In this document: positions 47,912 to 58,094 of the stretch, piece after piece
Position numbering within the stretch: position 1 is the first letter of the stretch
Layout: each line of letters starts with the position of its first letter
Origin: Blepharisma stoltei
Taxonomy: Eukaryota > Ciliophora > Heterotrichea > Heterotrichida > Blepharismidae
Length of the DNA stretch: 64,000 nt
Assembly (NCBI GenBank): GCA_914767885.1
Contig: CAJZBQ010000013.1
Location: forward strand, 124,001-188,000
Direction of reading: 5' to 3'
Notes under the pieces: model-generated
The model's input: the letters and a program-made list of their open reading frames with translations, nothing else
Told to the model about the DNA's origin: nothing
Database searches by the model: none
Translations under genes and position numbers: made by a program

Positions 47912-50900
47912 TTATATACCATCTTCATCGAAAATAATCTTCAAATTGTCCAGCGACATTGTAGTTGTATGCGCTGTAAATGCGCCTTCAGATATTTCTT
48001 GTTTTCTCGCTTGCAGTTCTAGCATCCTCTCCTCCACAGTATCATGACAAATCAGCTTTATCGCCCTTACAGTCCGATTTTGCCCAATTCTATGCACCCT
48101 CTCAATCGCTTGATTTTCAACAGCAGGGTTCCACCAAGGATCCATAAGGATAACTCTAGAAGCATAGGTAAGGTTTATCCCTACCCCTCCTGCTTTTAAG
48201 GTAATCAGCATCACTTGTCGTCCATTTTTAAACAACTGCAAAGCATTTTCCCTTTGATTTTTATTAAGACTCCCATCTAGTCTTGCATAAGAAATTTCAG
48301 CTTTTTTTAAAGCAATTTCTAATAAATCTAGCATTGTGGTCCACTGGCTAAAAACAACGGTAGGCTCATTACTTTCTTGAAGTAAATTAAGCAAATACTC
48401 AATTTTGGCACTGCTTCTTCATTCTTTTGTGATATCAAGCTGAAATTTGTTTTCTCTAGGCACAGTCGTAAGGTCATGGGCAGTCAAAACTGCTTTGCAA
48501 AGAGGGCAATTTCTGTTTTTTTCGACCTGCTGGACACCACAGAGCCTACACATAAAATGCCCACATTTGGTAATTACAGCATCGTCAATCATATCTAAAC
48601 AAACTGGGCAGTCCATCGCTTCGCCTTGCTTTATTTTGTCAACAAGCTCATTTATATAATTTTCACTGGTATTCTCTACAACTTTATTGAAAAATTTATC
48701 AATTGATTCTAAAGGGTCAGCGTCGTTTTTATTCATAATAAGAAAAGGATGGTTACAAAGCTGCCTTAATCTAACTCCTACCTTTAAATTGAAAAAAAAA
48801 ACCCTTAAAATTTGCATTTTTTAGGTACTTTAACCCTTTAAATTTATTATTCAATAAGAAAATTTTTATCAATCTAAATATTAGTTTTTTATAAAATTAG
48901 TTTTGACCTAATTTAAGAGAATGAATGCAAGTAGAATGCTATTTAAACAGTTTTCCCACTTTATTAATTGTGCTAATTTATATTATTAAAAATAAATTAA
49001 AGATGAGAATACTAATTTTTTTAAAGTTGGTTTCGACCTAATTAATAGAAAAATTGTCTATTTAAACAGTTTTTAGGCTCAATTGATTAATATTTTTATT
49101 TAATTCTGCATAAATAAATTATATTCTAAAAAAATTTTATGAGGAAAATTTAAAAAAAAAATTAACCCAAAACAGGATTTTTTGTTCCAATTTTAAGGGA
49201 GGTGTAAGAAGAAGCTCAAAAACTGAGCTTATATATGATTTTAGCCTGCCTTGTGATATAAGTGACCTAAATCTTGCTTTTGTGTGGTTAAATAAGCGGT
49301 CATAGACTCTTCTTTCTTCTATATGCATTGCTAAATAAATTGTGTCTATATTTAATGGAGGGAGAGATATTATTGGTGAGCCATTGGCAAGTTTCGAAGC
49401 CTTTGTCCGTCTTAATACAATTGGTTTAAGAAGCCTTCTTAAAGCTTCAAAAACGTTAGGGTCTTGCCTATTAAAAGGTTTTGTGATAACCCGGTTCCAC
49501 CACAAATAGTCATTCCAAGGCTCCACTTCTAGAAAGCTTATAAGTGAATATAGATCGTCAAGCCGGTTTTGGATTGGGGTTCCAGTTAAGGCTCATTTGT
49601 AAAGCCCTTGAAGTTTTAAGCAGGATTTTGTAATTCCAGTTTCTCGATTTCTTATATGTGAATAATTTATATAACGATGGTGGTTAAACATGTCCTTAAC
49701 GACGATGCACAACATTTGTCACAAAAGTTACTTTATAGCCTAAAATAAGGCTCAGACGTTTTAAATCTAACCATTAGCATGCCTCACGCAGCCATGAGCA
49801 CTGATCGAAAGAGCAGAGAGGCAGAGACAATTGTTGAGGAGACTTTACCTTTTTAATCTTAATCTTCTTATATTGTGAGCTTCATCAAGGATAATCCTGA
49901 ACCAATTCATTTTAAATAGTGGCCCAGACGTTGCACAGTCAGTCTGGACTACTCCATAAGTAGTTAAAACGACGTCAGGGCTCCCCAGCTCCCTCAGCGA
50001 TTTTGTTTTTTCTGAATAATATTCCATTACCTTTAGCCCTGTCCCATGGTTTTCAATTTCACTATGCCACTGAGTCATCAAAGACAGCGGCAGGACTATT
50101 AAAGTCCCCCCTTCATTGATATTTTTTGATTTTTTCGGACTGTGTGTATATCCCCTCCTATGTGTATGCAGCAGCGACACAACCATCACAGTTTTCCCTA
50201 ATCCCATTTCGTCAGCCAAAATCCCTCCTTTACAAAGTGCACCCCCTTCCGGGAATTTCGTAGCAACTTGTCCTGTATAATGATTAAAATAAATAAATCT
50301 CCCATCAATCGCTTTATATTCTTCCCACAAATGATGTAATTCTCCATTATTTCTGTTACTTTTTGTATGTGTTTCTCGCTCATACATCCAGGCAAGTGCT
50401 TGCTTTTGATAAGAATAAAGGCAGCTTCTAAAGCTTGGCGCAGGCTCCATTTCTGATAATTCTGATTCCCCATTTAAATCGTCAAGGCCTAAAGCTTTGT
50501 CGACATTTTCCATTCCTTTTGATTCTTCTAAATTTAGTTTATCATTTAAAGGCTCTCGCTTGTGGTTGACTAATGCGCTTTGGGTTTTTTCTAAGTTTAA
50601 CAGTTTAAAAAGTTTTTGGAAAGCTTCTCTCTGGGTAAAATATTCATCAGCTGAAGCGTTTTTTTGGGTTATTACTTCTTTAGCGGTCTGGGCTGGGTCA
50701 CAGAGCGCTTCTGGCTTCAAAATGACGTTGATAGTCACTTTTAAAGAATCTAATAGGCTTAAGCTGCTTTGAGAGTCCAATACAAATACTTCAATTTCTA
50801 TAAGATTGCCAGAAATCAACGGATATAAAAACTCAGAAACTGCTTGTGGGAATTTTCCTACACTGAAACCATTAGGCTCCATTGCGAACCTAACTGTCTT

Positions 50901-51227
50901 GTCTTGGTCTTCTTTCTTTTTATTTTTTCCAAAAGTGTGTTGCTTTGGCAGTCTTATTGATAAGCGGTGCCCATTTTTGACATTTTGGATGCTTGAAATT
51001 GCATAGGCGTCGCTATCAAAAGTCCCGAGCAGGATTCCTTGTTGGCTGTCTTGGAATTTTCGCTTGAGCATGAGCTCTTGGGATAGGTTTTGTCGGTGAA
51101 GTTCTCTGTAATATTGGTCTATAGCTAAATCAACATTGAAATTATTTCTTTGAAGGGAATTGGTGATTTTGATGATATCCTGCTCTCCAGTGATTTCTGT
51201 GAAGAGCTTGAAGTTTTCACTTTCCAT
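47912..51227 (-). CDS. SNF2-family ATPase with HIRAN-like and RING domains (HLTF/Rad5 type)
   Basis: ATG 51227 to TAA 47912. The N-terminus has a UBA-like helix (NNFNVDLAIDQYYREL), then a HIRAN-like part (about 51000-50700). SNF2 motifs follow: ADEMGLGKT (ATP binding), LDEAHNI, ALTGTPIQNRLDDLYSLISF, LRRTK, LRLRQLCNHPFL, VVFSQWT, LKAGGVGINLT and QAIERVHRIGQ. A C3HC4 RING finger is inserted between the two helicase lobes (CPVCLDMIDDAVITKCGHFM .. CPLCK), the arrangement of Rad5, HLTF and SHPRH. UGA = Trp at 48419. Inserts at 49655-49870 and 48774-49206 (family C MITE) are excised in frame. Family role: replication-fork remodelling and E3 ubiquitin ligation of PCNA in post-replication repair; nuclear. 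Confidence 0.93.
48774..49206. mobile_element. Family C MITE acting as IES (433 bp)
   Basis: Ends CTCCTACCTTTAAATTG (left) and CAATTTTAAGGGAGGTG (right). TA 48772 to TA 49205 removal joins SSVFELLL to RLRQLCNHPFL, the expected SNF2 motif. The inside contains two related ~70-bp segments around TATTTAAACAGTTTT (48950 and 49060). Confidence 0.9.
49655..49870. other. IES (216 bp) in the helicase gene
   Basis: TATA on both sides (49653, 49869). Removal joins LDEAHNI to RNRETGITKSCLKL, the normal sequence after the DEAH box in this family. The interior is GC-richer and not repetitive in this window. Confidence 0.9.
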
Positions 51228-51714
51228 TTAAATATATAGACTCCTAGCTTATTTTTGATAGATATGTTAAATATTTTAAGAGGCGGCTAATCATTTGCCT
51301 GGCGGGCATTATTATATAGGACAAAAGGAAGACTTAAATTAATTTATTTTTTTGTAGATGGCGCTTTAAACTGCCTCTAAAAGTATTATTATATAGCGTG
51401 GGCACGCTTTTAGCTTGCCCTAACGTTTCTTGCTCCTCAGAAGTTTGATTCATCACTTCAAGGTGACAAGTCAAACCCAAGTAGACAAAACCAGACTCTT
51501 ATGCTTGGATTTCCAACTTGGAATTGCCTCATCATCTTCAAGTGACTAGCCAAATCTCCCAGCTTATGAGGAGGAAGAAATGTTAGGGTAAGCTAAAAGC
51601 GTACCCACGCTATAGCGATCTAAAAGGTTTCTCAGATTATACCGCTTTGAAAAAATCCATTGTACAAGATTTTTAATATAAGCTAATGCAAATTTTCAAA
51701 AAATTAAAATTGTA
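51228..51714. other. Intergenic DNA around the foldback element
   Basis: Apart from the foldback at 51392-51614 the rest is AT-rich with no gene. 51340-51390 contains GATGGCGCTTTAAACTGCC, vaguely like the family D end, too weak to call. Confidence 0.45.
51392..51614. mobile_element. Foldback element (223 bp), intergenic
   Basis: Arms of about 55 bp: TATAGCGTGGGCACGCTTTT at the left returns inverted at the right as AAAAGCGTACCCACGCTATA, with TAGCTTGCCCTAACGTTTCT also paired. The ends are TATA, so a TA target is likely. It lies between the helicase start and the small gene downstream. Confidence 0.85.
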
Positions 51715-51936
51715 TTATAAATTATTTGATAAATTGTACCTTTCTTCTGTCAGCTCAGTTTCGCTTGGAGGCTCTGCTGATGCTATCAAGCTTCGATTGG
51801 TTTCGACAGCTTCACTGAGCCTTTTTTGCAAGTTAGAAATAGTTGAAGGTATTGTCGGGAATTCCATGTTTTCTAGGTCTTCCATTATCACTTCTAAAGT
51901 GTTATTTTCTTTCATCCCTTCTATTAAATTGCCCAT
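51715..51936 (-). CDS. Small hypothetical protein, 73 aa
   Basis: ATG 51936 to TAA 51715. It reads MGNLIEGMKENNTLEVIMED.. with a helical, acidic composition and PSTISNLQKRLSEAVETNRS, suggesting a short amphipathic helix or coiled coil. No family was recognised. The last ~8 residues (RYNLSNNL) run into AT-rich DNA, so the true C-terminus may lie beyond an unrecognised insert. It diverges from the gene at 52389. Confidence 0.5.
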   Translation of the reverse strand: MGNLIEGMKENNTLEVIMEDLENMEFPTIPSTISNLQKRLSEAVETNRSLIASAEPPSETELTEERYNLSNNL

Positions 51937-52388
51937 ATCTATAGATAGTTTATTTTATAAATCAATTAGTATTATACAGGCATTTTCATTAATATCAGAA
52001 CTTAAGGTAATTTTTTATTCAAATTTCAATAGATATTGTTTATTTGTATAGATATAAATTGCTATTCTTGCCAAATCATTCGTATTAAAATTAATTTAAA
52101 GGTTTTGATTTCAATTTGGAAAATCATTTAGTCCCCCCCCCCTCCGTGAGTGAACAAAAAAATTTTGTTCACTCACGGAGGGGGTTAATTTTTTTTTTTA
52201 AAATAATTTATATTTGTTAGAAAATAAAAGACAGAAATTAAAGTCTATATAAAACTATTTCTTCAAAGAAACCCGATATTTAAATATAAAGCCATTATAC
52301 TCTCAATCAATCATAATTTCAATAACATCATTGCTAATTATTCAGCTCTATTGTACATTTATATAAGCTTTTATTTCTAATTTAATAA
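51937..52388. other. Divergent intergenic region with a solo family A hairpin
   Basis: Holds the promoters of two divergent genes and the hairpin at 52131-52187. The rest is AT-rich. Confidence 0.5.
52131..52187. mobile_element. Solo family A end hairpin
   Basis: C-run, CTCCGTGAGTGAACAAAA, then its inverse and a G-run, immediately followed by TTAA. This is the right-end hairpin of the family A/Pogo element without a recognisable left end nearby: a remnant, or a minimal element. Confidence 0.75.
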
Positions 52389-54025
52389 ATGTCTAGCAAT
52401 CCTATTTTTCCTTTTTCGAATCCATCAAATCCACAAAATTCAGTATTTTCCATCAATCCTTCTCAAAAGCCTACAGCATTATTTCAACCAAACGCTTTAC
52501 CAGGTGAAGCTCCACAGTCTATTTTTGGTAAACCAACGAATGTATTTCCAGCAAGCCAACCAAGTGCTTTTTCATTTGGGGAGAAGAACCCAAGCTTGAT
52601 TCAACCCCAAAAAAAAGAAGCATCGAGTAACCCATTCTTAAACGCCCAAGCTCCTCTAATGCAAACTCAAGGGGCTTTTTCAATCCCATTTCAAGCTAAG
52701 ACAGAGACGTCCAGTTCTAAGCAGGAAACTCAAAGTGCCCAAGAGTTAAAATCTAATAATCCAGAAAAAGAAGAAGAAAAAGCAGAAGAGCCCAAAAACG
52801 AAAAAAACCCAGAAATCGAAATCGAGTCCTTGGAATCCTACAAATCAAACTACAAAAAATGTGATGATTTAAATAATATATTAAGAGAAGAACTCAAGGC
52901 AAAAAGCGAAGAAATTATCTCATTAAAGCAAACATTAACGGAAAAAGATAAAAAGGAAAAAGAGAAGACTAACGAAATCCAAGCAAAAACTGCAGGACTC
53001 AGCCAAGATGCGGCTCAGAAAGATATGCTTATTGCAAAATACAAGGCTGAAATGGAAGAATTGCATAGAAAAAAGCATCAATTATCCTTAAATAACTTTC
53101 ATCTTACTCCCTTACCGATCGCTGTCGTTCAATCAAGGGGTTTAAAAAAGTTTGTAAATTATATATAATTTATATTATAATAAAAAAAAAATTTCTATGA
53201 AATATCTTATGTATGTGATATATTAGAAAATATGCTTAAAATCGAAGAAAAATTGAGTGAGGGGGATTATAAATAATGTCTTAGGTTCATTATTGCTCAT
53301 ATGAGGCGGAGCCAAGCTGGCCTCATTTTTTGGCTATTATAAAGCCAATTGATTATTTCTCCCAATTTTTTAGAAAATTTTCAATGGAAGATGAAGAGAG
53401 TTAGGTCGAAAGTTGCGATATTACAAAAAAACTTGGAACTTGCCCACGAAAATTTTAAAAAAAAGCTTCAAAATCATGATGATTTGCTCAGAGAGCAAAT
53501 AAAAGAACTAGAAAAACAAAATAAATTCGAAAAAGAGAAATTTGTAAAAGATGTAAAGTCAATCAAAAGAAAGTTCAAGAGCGAGATGACTGCAGAATTA
53601 AAGCAAAACTTGGTAGAAGCTAGCAAATTTCAATTCCATAATGCAGATTACACAGATAATCTCGATGAAATTGCCAATTTAAATCAACAAATTTTTCTAA
53701 ATCAAAGAATTACAATAAAATTTCTATCAATTGAAAAAATTTAATTTTTTTAATTAAAAAATAATGATTAATAGAATAATTTTTTTTTTAAAAAAAAAAT
53801 ATTGTAAGGACTAAGAAAACCAAGGAATTAGAAGCAATTAAGGATGAAATTGATTTTAATTCAAATTCATTGGAGAGAATAAAGGGGAATATTAACACCC
53901 TCTCAGCGTATGAAGTACAAAAAAACAACCATTTTATGCAGGAAACTTATGGGGTTGTGCTTGTATTTTTACTTGGATTTCTAGCACATATTTTAGTAGG
54001 TCCATATCTTGGTTTAATCAAATAA
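52389..54025 (+). CDS. FG-like, coiled-coil, tail-anchored protein
   Basis: ATG 52389 to TAA 54025 after removing two inserts. The N-terminal ~110 residues are Pro/Ser/Gln/Asn-rich with a few FG-type motifs (SIFGKP, FSFGEK) and PF/NPF motifs, similar in composition to nucleoporin FG regions. Then a long charged coiled coil (about residues 150-400; LREELKAKSEEIISLKQTL, ELAHENFKKKLQ). The C-terminus is a single hydrophobic helix (GVVLVFLLGFLAHILVGPYL) four residues from the end, as in tail-anchored proteins. Possible roles: nuclear-pore or Golgi/ER tether; a golgin-like protein would also have a tail anchor and coiled coil. I cannot decide. Confidence 0.75.
53107..53403. mobile_element. IES (297 bp), degraded family A-like ends
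   Basis: Left edge CTTACTCCCTTACCGATCGC, right edge GGAAGATGAAGAGAGTTAGG; both resemble worn family A ends. TA 53105 to TA 53402 removal joins LSLNNFHL to RSKVAILQKNLELAH, continuing the coiled coil. A GC-richer piece inside (near 53280-53330) has a small inverted repeat. Confidence 0.75.
53700..53806. other. Short IES (107 bp)
   Basis: TA 53698 to TA 53805 removal joins LNQQIFL to RTKKTKELEAIKDE, continuing the coiled coil. It is the third insert of exactly 107 bp in this window. Confidence 0.85.
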
Positions 54026-54123
54026 TAAATATACACAAATTAAAATTAATTTATACTAAAAATCAATAAAATTATTAAATACAATGCAGCTTTAAATTTT
54101 CTCAAATTCTCTAACAGTTAATT

Positions 54124-54996
54124 ATGGAGAAGCAAAATGGTTCTACTAAACCCAAGCATTGTGATAGCTCTCTCAGCAGCTCCACCAATGGTTGCACTAA
54201 GTCGAGCCCCAGTCCAAGCAAGCTCCATAAAGACTATAAAAATGAAGACTTAAGTGAGCTGCAAGACCGCCCCAAAATCAATGAAGCTTCTCGGCGATAT
54301 TTGCCCAATTACATCCCCATACATAAACGAGTTGGAGAACTCGTCCGCCAAAAGAATGATTATATAAAGCAGCTCAAGTTGGAGTCAGAGGTTAAAAAGC
54401 GGTCAAAAGAAGAAGCTGAATGCACATTTACCCCAAGCACGCTCAACCAGACCAAAAGAAGCCCAGTTGAGTTTTCTAATTATGCATACAGCTGGCTTAA
54501 AAAATGCAAAACAGAGCTAGAGAAAAAAGAAAAGGAAGCAGAAATAGAAAAATACGCAGAAATGAAGGAAAAGCCTGACATACTCGAGATATCTAAACAG
54601 ATGTCAGCCAGGGTAAGATATAAGTAGAGAAGCACAACGCCTGTGTTTGAAAGGCTGTATAATGATAGAAAAAGAGAGAAAAATGAGACTGCGAATTCGT
54701 TCAGCCCGATGATTAATTCTAAGTCTGCTAAAATGATTGAATTAAAGAGGGATAAAGCAGTGTTTGATAGGCTTTACTCTTTAAGAAAAGTTAAAGAAAA
54801 GTCCCCTAAAAATGAGGAGGCCACAAGAGTAAAGAAAAGGAGAATGAATAAAAGCTATAATTTTGATGAAAACTGAAGTAAGAGCTATCAAATTAATGCC
54901 AGTCGAGGAAATATTTATGATGAAAACAGCGGTATTAGCAATGTTAGCTATACTGATGATCTGTGTGCATTATTGAAATCAATTAAAGGATTGTAA
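54124..54996 (+). CDS. Basic, charged hypothetical protein
   Basis: ATG 54124 to TAA 54996. Ser/Asn-rich N-terminus, then YLPNYIPIHKRVGELVRQKN, CTFTPSTLNQ, and two related segments TPVFERLYNDRKREKNE and AVFDRLYSLRKVKEKSP with FSPMINSKS between. Such RLYxD..F-x-P-x-I-N repeats are common in proteins of ciliates and other protists with no assigned function. A 15-nt intron lies at 54613-54627 and TGA 54874 reads as Trp. No germline insert was found. It follows the coiled-coil gene on the same strand by 98 bp. Confidence 0.75.
54613..54627 (+). other. 15-nt spliceosomal intron
   Basis: GTAAGATATAAGTAG, 15 nt, GT..AG. Removal joins QMSAR to RSTTPVFERLYND; unspliced it would give a TAG stop. Confidence 0.9.
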
Positions 54997-55742
54997 AAAA
55001 ATTAAATTTGTTTAGATATATATAAATAGTGAATTAATAATAGAAATAATGATTGATTTTAACCATGTTATTTAAAATTTTTGGCTAAAAGCATCTTTGA
55101 GCATGATTTTTATAATTATTAAAATCACTTATTGAGGAAAGAAATTTATTAATAAGTCTTGATACTAATGTGTTATTATAGTAATAATTTTTTTATTTAT
55201 ATTATATATGGTACTTAAATTTCTATCTTGCTTTACTTTGCCAATAATTAAAATTCGTATAAAAAAAGAATAAGCGTTTATTATATTTTTATTTAGCATC
55301 CTAAAGGCATTGGCCTTCAAATGGCTTCACGGAGGCTAGAAGGAGTGAACTTTGTGGACAGGACGTATTTATTCTATTTAAAATTTCATATACCTTTCAA
55401 ATAACTAAATATTCTTGATATTTTGAATTTTTATAAAATTTAATACTTTTAATCATAAATAAAAGAAATATTATTCACTGAAAGCTAATAATTCTCTTAA
55501 TTTTAATAATTCCTTAGTACATGTTGTTTCTATGCAGTTAAAATGGCGGACAATTTTTAGATTATCTCTTAAGAATCTGAAATTTTAGAAGTGAATTTTC
55601 ATTATCTAACTCGAGATTTTTGGGATTAATTATCAATTAATACTTTCTTTTGCGTTTAATTTTTTTTAAAAACCCAAATTTTTACATCTTTCTATCATTT
55701 TATTATAAATATAAAATTTATAAGTCAAATTTTTAATAATTT
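54997..55742. repeat. 3' flank duplicated with 61180-62890
   Basis: Words such as TATTTAAAATTTTTGGCTAA, AATTTATTAATAAGTC and ACTTTTAATCATAAATAAAAG recur in the same order at 61150-61850, on the same side of a zinc-finger paralogue. The duplicated unit thus includes the gene and its downstream DNA. No gene was seen here. Confidence 0.65.
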
Positions 55743-56279
55743 TTACATTAATTTTTTTGAACAAATAGCATGCCTTTTCATATGCCTTTGCAGCTTATAT
55801 TTGTTGTAAGCTACATAGCTGCATTCCTTACAACCTACCCGCCTTGCAGTTTCATGCACTTGCTGGTAGTGAAACTTCAAAGCATACTTGTGTGTAAAAA
55901 GTTTGCCACAGATGTCACACAGTGAATTCTTTATGCTTGCAGAATGCTTTTTTCCCATGTGCTGGCTCAAACCTTGATTACTATTGAATATTTTGTTGCA
56001 GATAGGGCAGCAATTGACTTTATCTGATGATTTTTTAGAGCTTCCTACCTGTTTAGGAGAAGGAGTGTTAGGATCTAATCCTAATTCTGTGTTAAGAATT
56101 GTGATTATATCTCTCTCGATCATGAATTCGTTGACCATATAGTCTCTCAAAAGAGTTAGACTTTGAAAGGACATATCACATAGATCGAAAAAACTACGAA
56201 TCTTTTCTTTTGAAGGAAAACATGTGGGCTGCCGCCTTAAATTATCTTTAACGATGCTTGATACTCTGACTTGATCCAT
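55743..56279 (-). CDS. C2H2 zinc-finger protein, paralogue 1 (178 aa)
   Basis: ATG 56279 to TAA 55743, intact. The N-terminal ~85 residues are a helical domain (IRSFFDLCDMSFQSLTLLRD; NEFMIERDIITILNTELGLD). Three zinc fingers follow: CPICNKIFNSNQGLSQHMGK.. (C2H2), CDICGKLFTHKYALKFHYQQ.. (C2H2), CKECSYVAYNKYKLQRHMKR.. (C2H2). It is closely similar to 62898-63416 and less so to 57523-58038. The fingers suggest sequence-specific DNA or RNA binding. The conserved 5' flank (56280-56346) is shared with paralogue 3. There is no insert inside the gene. Confidence 0.88.
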   Translation of the reverse strand: MDQVRVSSIVKDNLRRQPTCFPSKEKIRSFFDLCDMSFQSLTLLRDYMVNEFMIERDIITILNTELGLDPNTPSPKQVGSSKKSSDKVNCCPICNKIFNSNQGLSQHMGKKHSASIKNSLCDICGKLFTHKYALKFHYQQVHETARRVGCKECSYVAYNKYKLQRHMKRHAICSKKLM

Positions 56280-56346
56280 CTTTATTTTATATATGGTGTC
56301 ATTTTGCAGATTTTATATAATCTAATAAGGCTACTATATAAATGGA
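56280..56346 (-). promoter_or_regulatory. Conserved upstream region of zinc-finger paralogues 1 and 3
   Basis: GGTGTCATTTTGCAGATTTT and TATATAAATGGA are found at the same distance upstream of the 62898-63416 gene (63421-63483). Retention suggests a shared promoter, or simply recent duplication. Confidence 0.5.
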
Positions 56347-57522
56347 CAGTTTAGACTAGTTCAAATATTAGTTTTAGATGATTGAGCAGGAGATTTGAGA
56401 TAATAGTAAAGAAAAACTATAAAAATGAATTGAAATCAAAAACGCAAAATCCAGTAATAAATTAAGTAAGTTGATAGATTAAGATTAGTCGATAATTTAT
56501 AAGAAAATTGGCCTATCATAATGAGCGAATGGGAATTTTTAATTTTTGCCTATTCCTGCTTGATTTATAAGAAAAATTGATTTTTGGTTCCAGCTACTTA
56601 ATTTTCTTATAAAAACAGCCAGTAAAAGCTAACGAGTTATCAAAAATTAAATTAAAAAACCCAAAACCCATCCATTTTATGCAAGTTAATAATTTTAGGA
56701 AGCACAAAGATCTCACAAGTTCCAAAAAAATTTTCACAAATAAAAAAACAAAAAATTAAGAAGCAAAATTTTTGACGAATATTAAACTTTCATGAAGCAA
56801 AATTGTTTTTCTGGGCTCAGATGTGAATCTAAATAATAATTAATTGTTTTATTTCTCTACTTTTGCTTTATCGAACAAAAAAATTTAAATTCTTTTCGAC
56901 TGAAATTTGCTTTTATGTTCAAAAATACACATAAATAATGAAAGAAATTGAAAATAAGATTGATAAAGTTAAAGAGAAATTTCGTCAATTATTTTCACTA
57001 CAAGAAATTTTCAAAAATTTATGACTGGAGAGATATCTAATTGCTAAAACTTCGATAAATTGTTTTGCACTGCCAAAAAGTGAGTTCTAAATTCAATAAA
57101 TCTATTAAGGCTTCCTTATAGTTTGGCAGTCCATTACTAGCTTTTGGATTACATATTATGGAAGGAAACAATTAATTTTAATTAATTCTAATTTACTTTA
57201 AAATCGCTTAATATATCGATATTAGCACTTTATATAGCTCGCTCATATAATTTTAAATATTTATTCATTGCACAAAATAAATTTTTGTTAATTTGACTTC
57301 CATATGATTTTCATCTAAAAGTGAAAATTAGAACTTATCAGTGCTCACATCGCAAAATATAGTTCTTATAGGGAGTTTACCAGCAATCAAGCGCATAATG
57401 CACCCAGTTTATCTGCTTTGTAGGGTTTCTTTTAAAAAAAAATTAACTTTTCCTCTTTAAATATTTGGTTAGACATTTTAGTTTAGGTACTTATTTAAGA
57501 AGACTTCTAATTAATTTAAGTT
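56347..57522. other. Gene-poor AT-rich DNA
   Basis: No repeat end of families A-C was recognised. One 50-codon plus frame (56938-57090, MKEIENKIDKVKEKFRQLFS.., UGA = Trp) is a possible small gene but has no further support. Confidence 0.4.
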
Positions 57523-58038
57523 CTACATGTTTGAGGGCTTTTTAGCTATGTGATTTTTCATATGCTTTTTTAGCTTATATTTGTTATAAGCCACGTAACT
57601 GCACTCCTCGCAGTTGACTCTTTTTAAAGTTTCATGAACTTGTTGATAGTGGAATTTTAAAGCGTATTTATGAGAAAAAAGCTTACCACAGACATCGCAC
57701 ATTGAATTTTTGATACTATTTGAGTGCTTTTTGCCCATATGTTGGTTAAGGCCTTTTCGGCATTTAAATATTTTATAACATATTGGACAGGAATTCACTG
57801 ATTTGAGAGTATCTTTGATATTTTCTGTGTAGAGAGTGATAGGTGTATTTGGGTCTAGGCCCAATTCTGTATTCAGAAAGGGTACTATTTCACTTTCAAT
57901 TTTGAATTCAGCGATCATATAGTCTCTCAGGAGCCTCGGGCTGCTGAAAGAATATCGACTTAGATCACAAAAGCTCGTTGTAAAACCTGTGCTTTTTAAG
58001 CTTTCTGGCAACTCGTTTTCGAGTGCGCTTAATAGCAT
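57523..58038 (-). CDS. C2H2 zinc-finger protein, paralogue 2 (171 aa)
   Basis: ATG 58038 to TAG 57523. Same design as its neighbours: an N-terminal helical domain (LSRYSFSSPRLLRDYMIAEF) and three C2H2 fingers (CPICYKIFKCRKGLNQHMGK; CDVCGKLFSHKYALKFHYQQ; CEECSYVAYNKYKLKKHMKN). The fingers are far better conserved than the N-terminus, and the 5' flank differs from paralogues 1 and 3. The finger residues expected to contact the target are nearly the same in all three, so they may bind the same sequence. Confidence 0.87.
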   Translation of the reverse strand: MLLSALENELPESLKSTGFTTSFCDLSRYSFSSPRLLRDYMIAEFKIESEIVPFLNTELGLDPNTPITLYTENIKDTLKSVNSCPICYKIFKCRKGLNQHMGKKHSNSIKNSMCDVCGKLFSHKYALKFHYQQVHETLKRVNCEECSYVAYNKYKLKKHMKNHIAKKPSNM

Positions 58039-58094
58039 TTCTTCGTCAATCTTTATCTTTATATTATCTAGCTGCTACTGCAGCCTCACGATCC

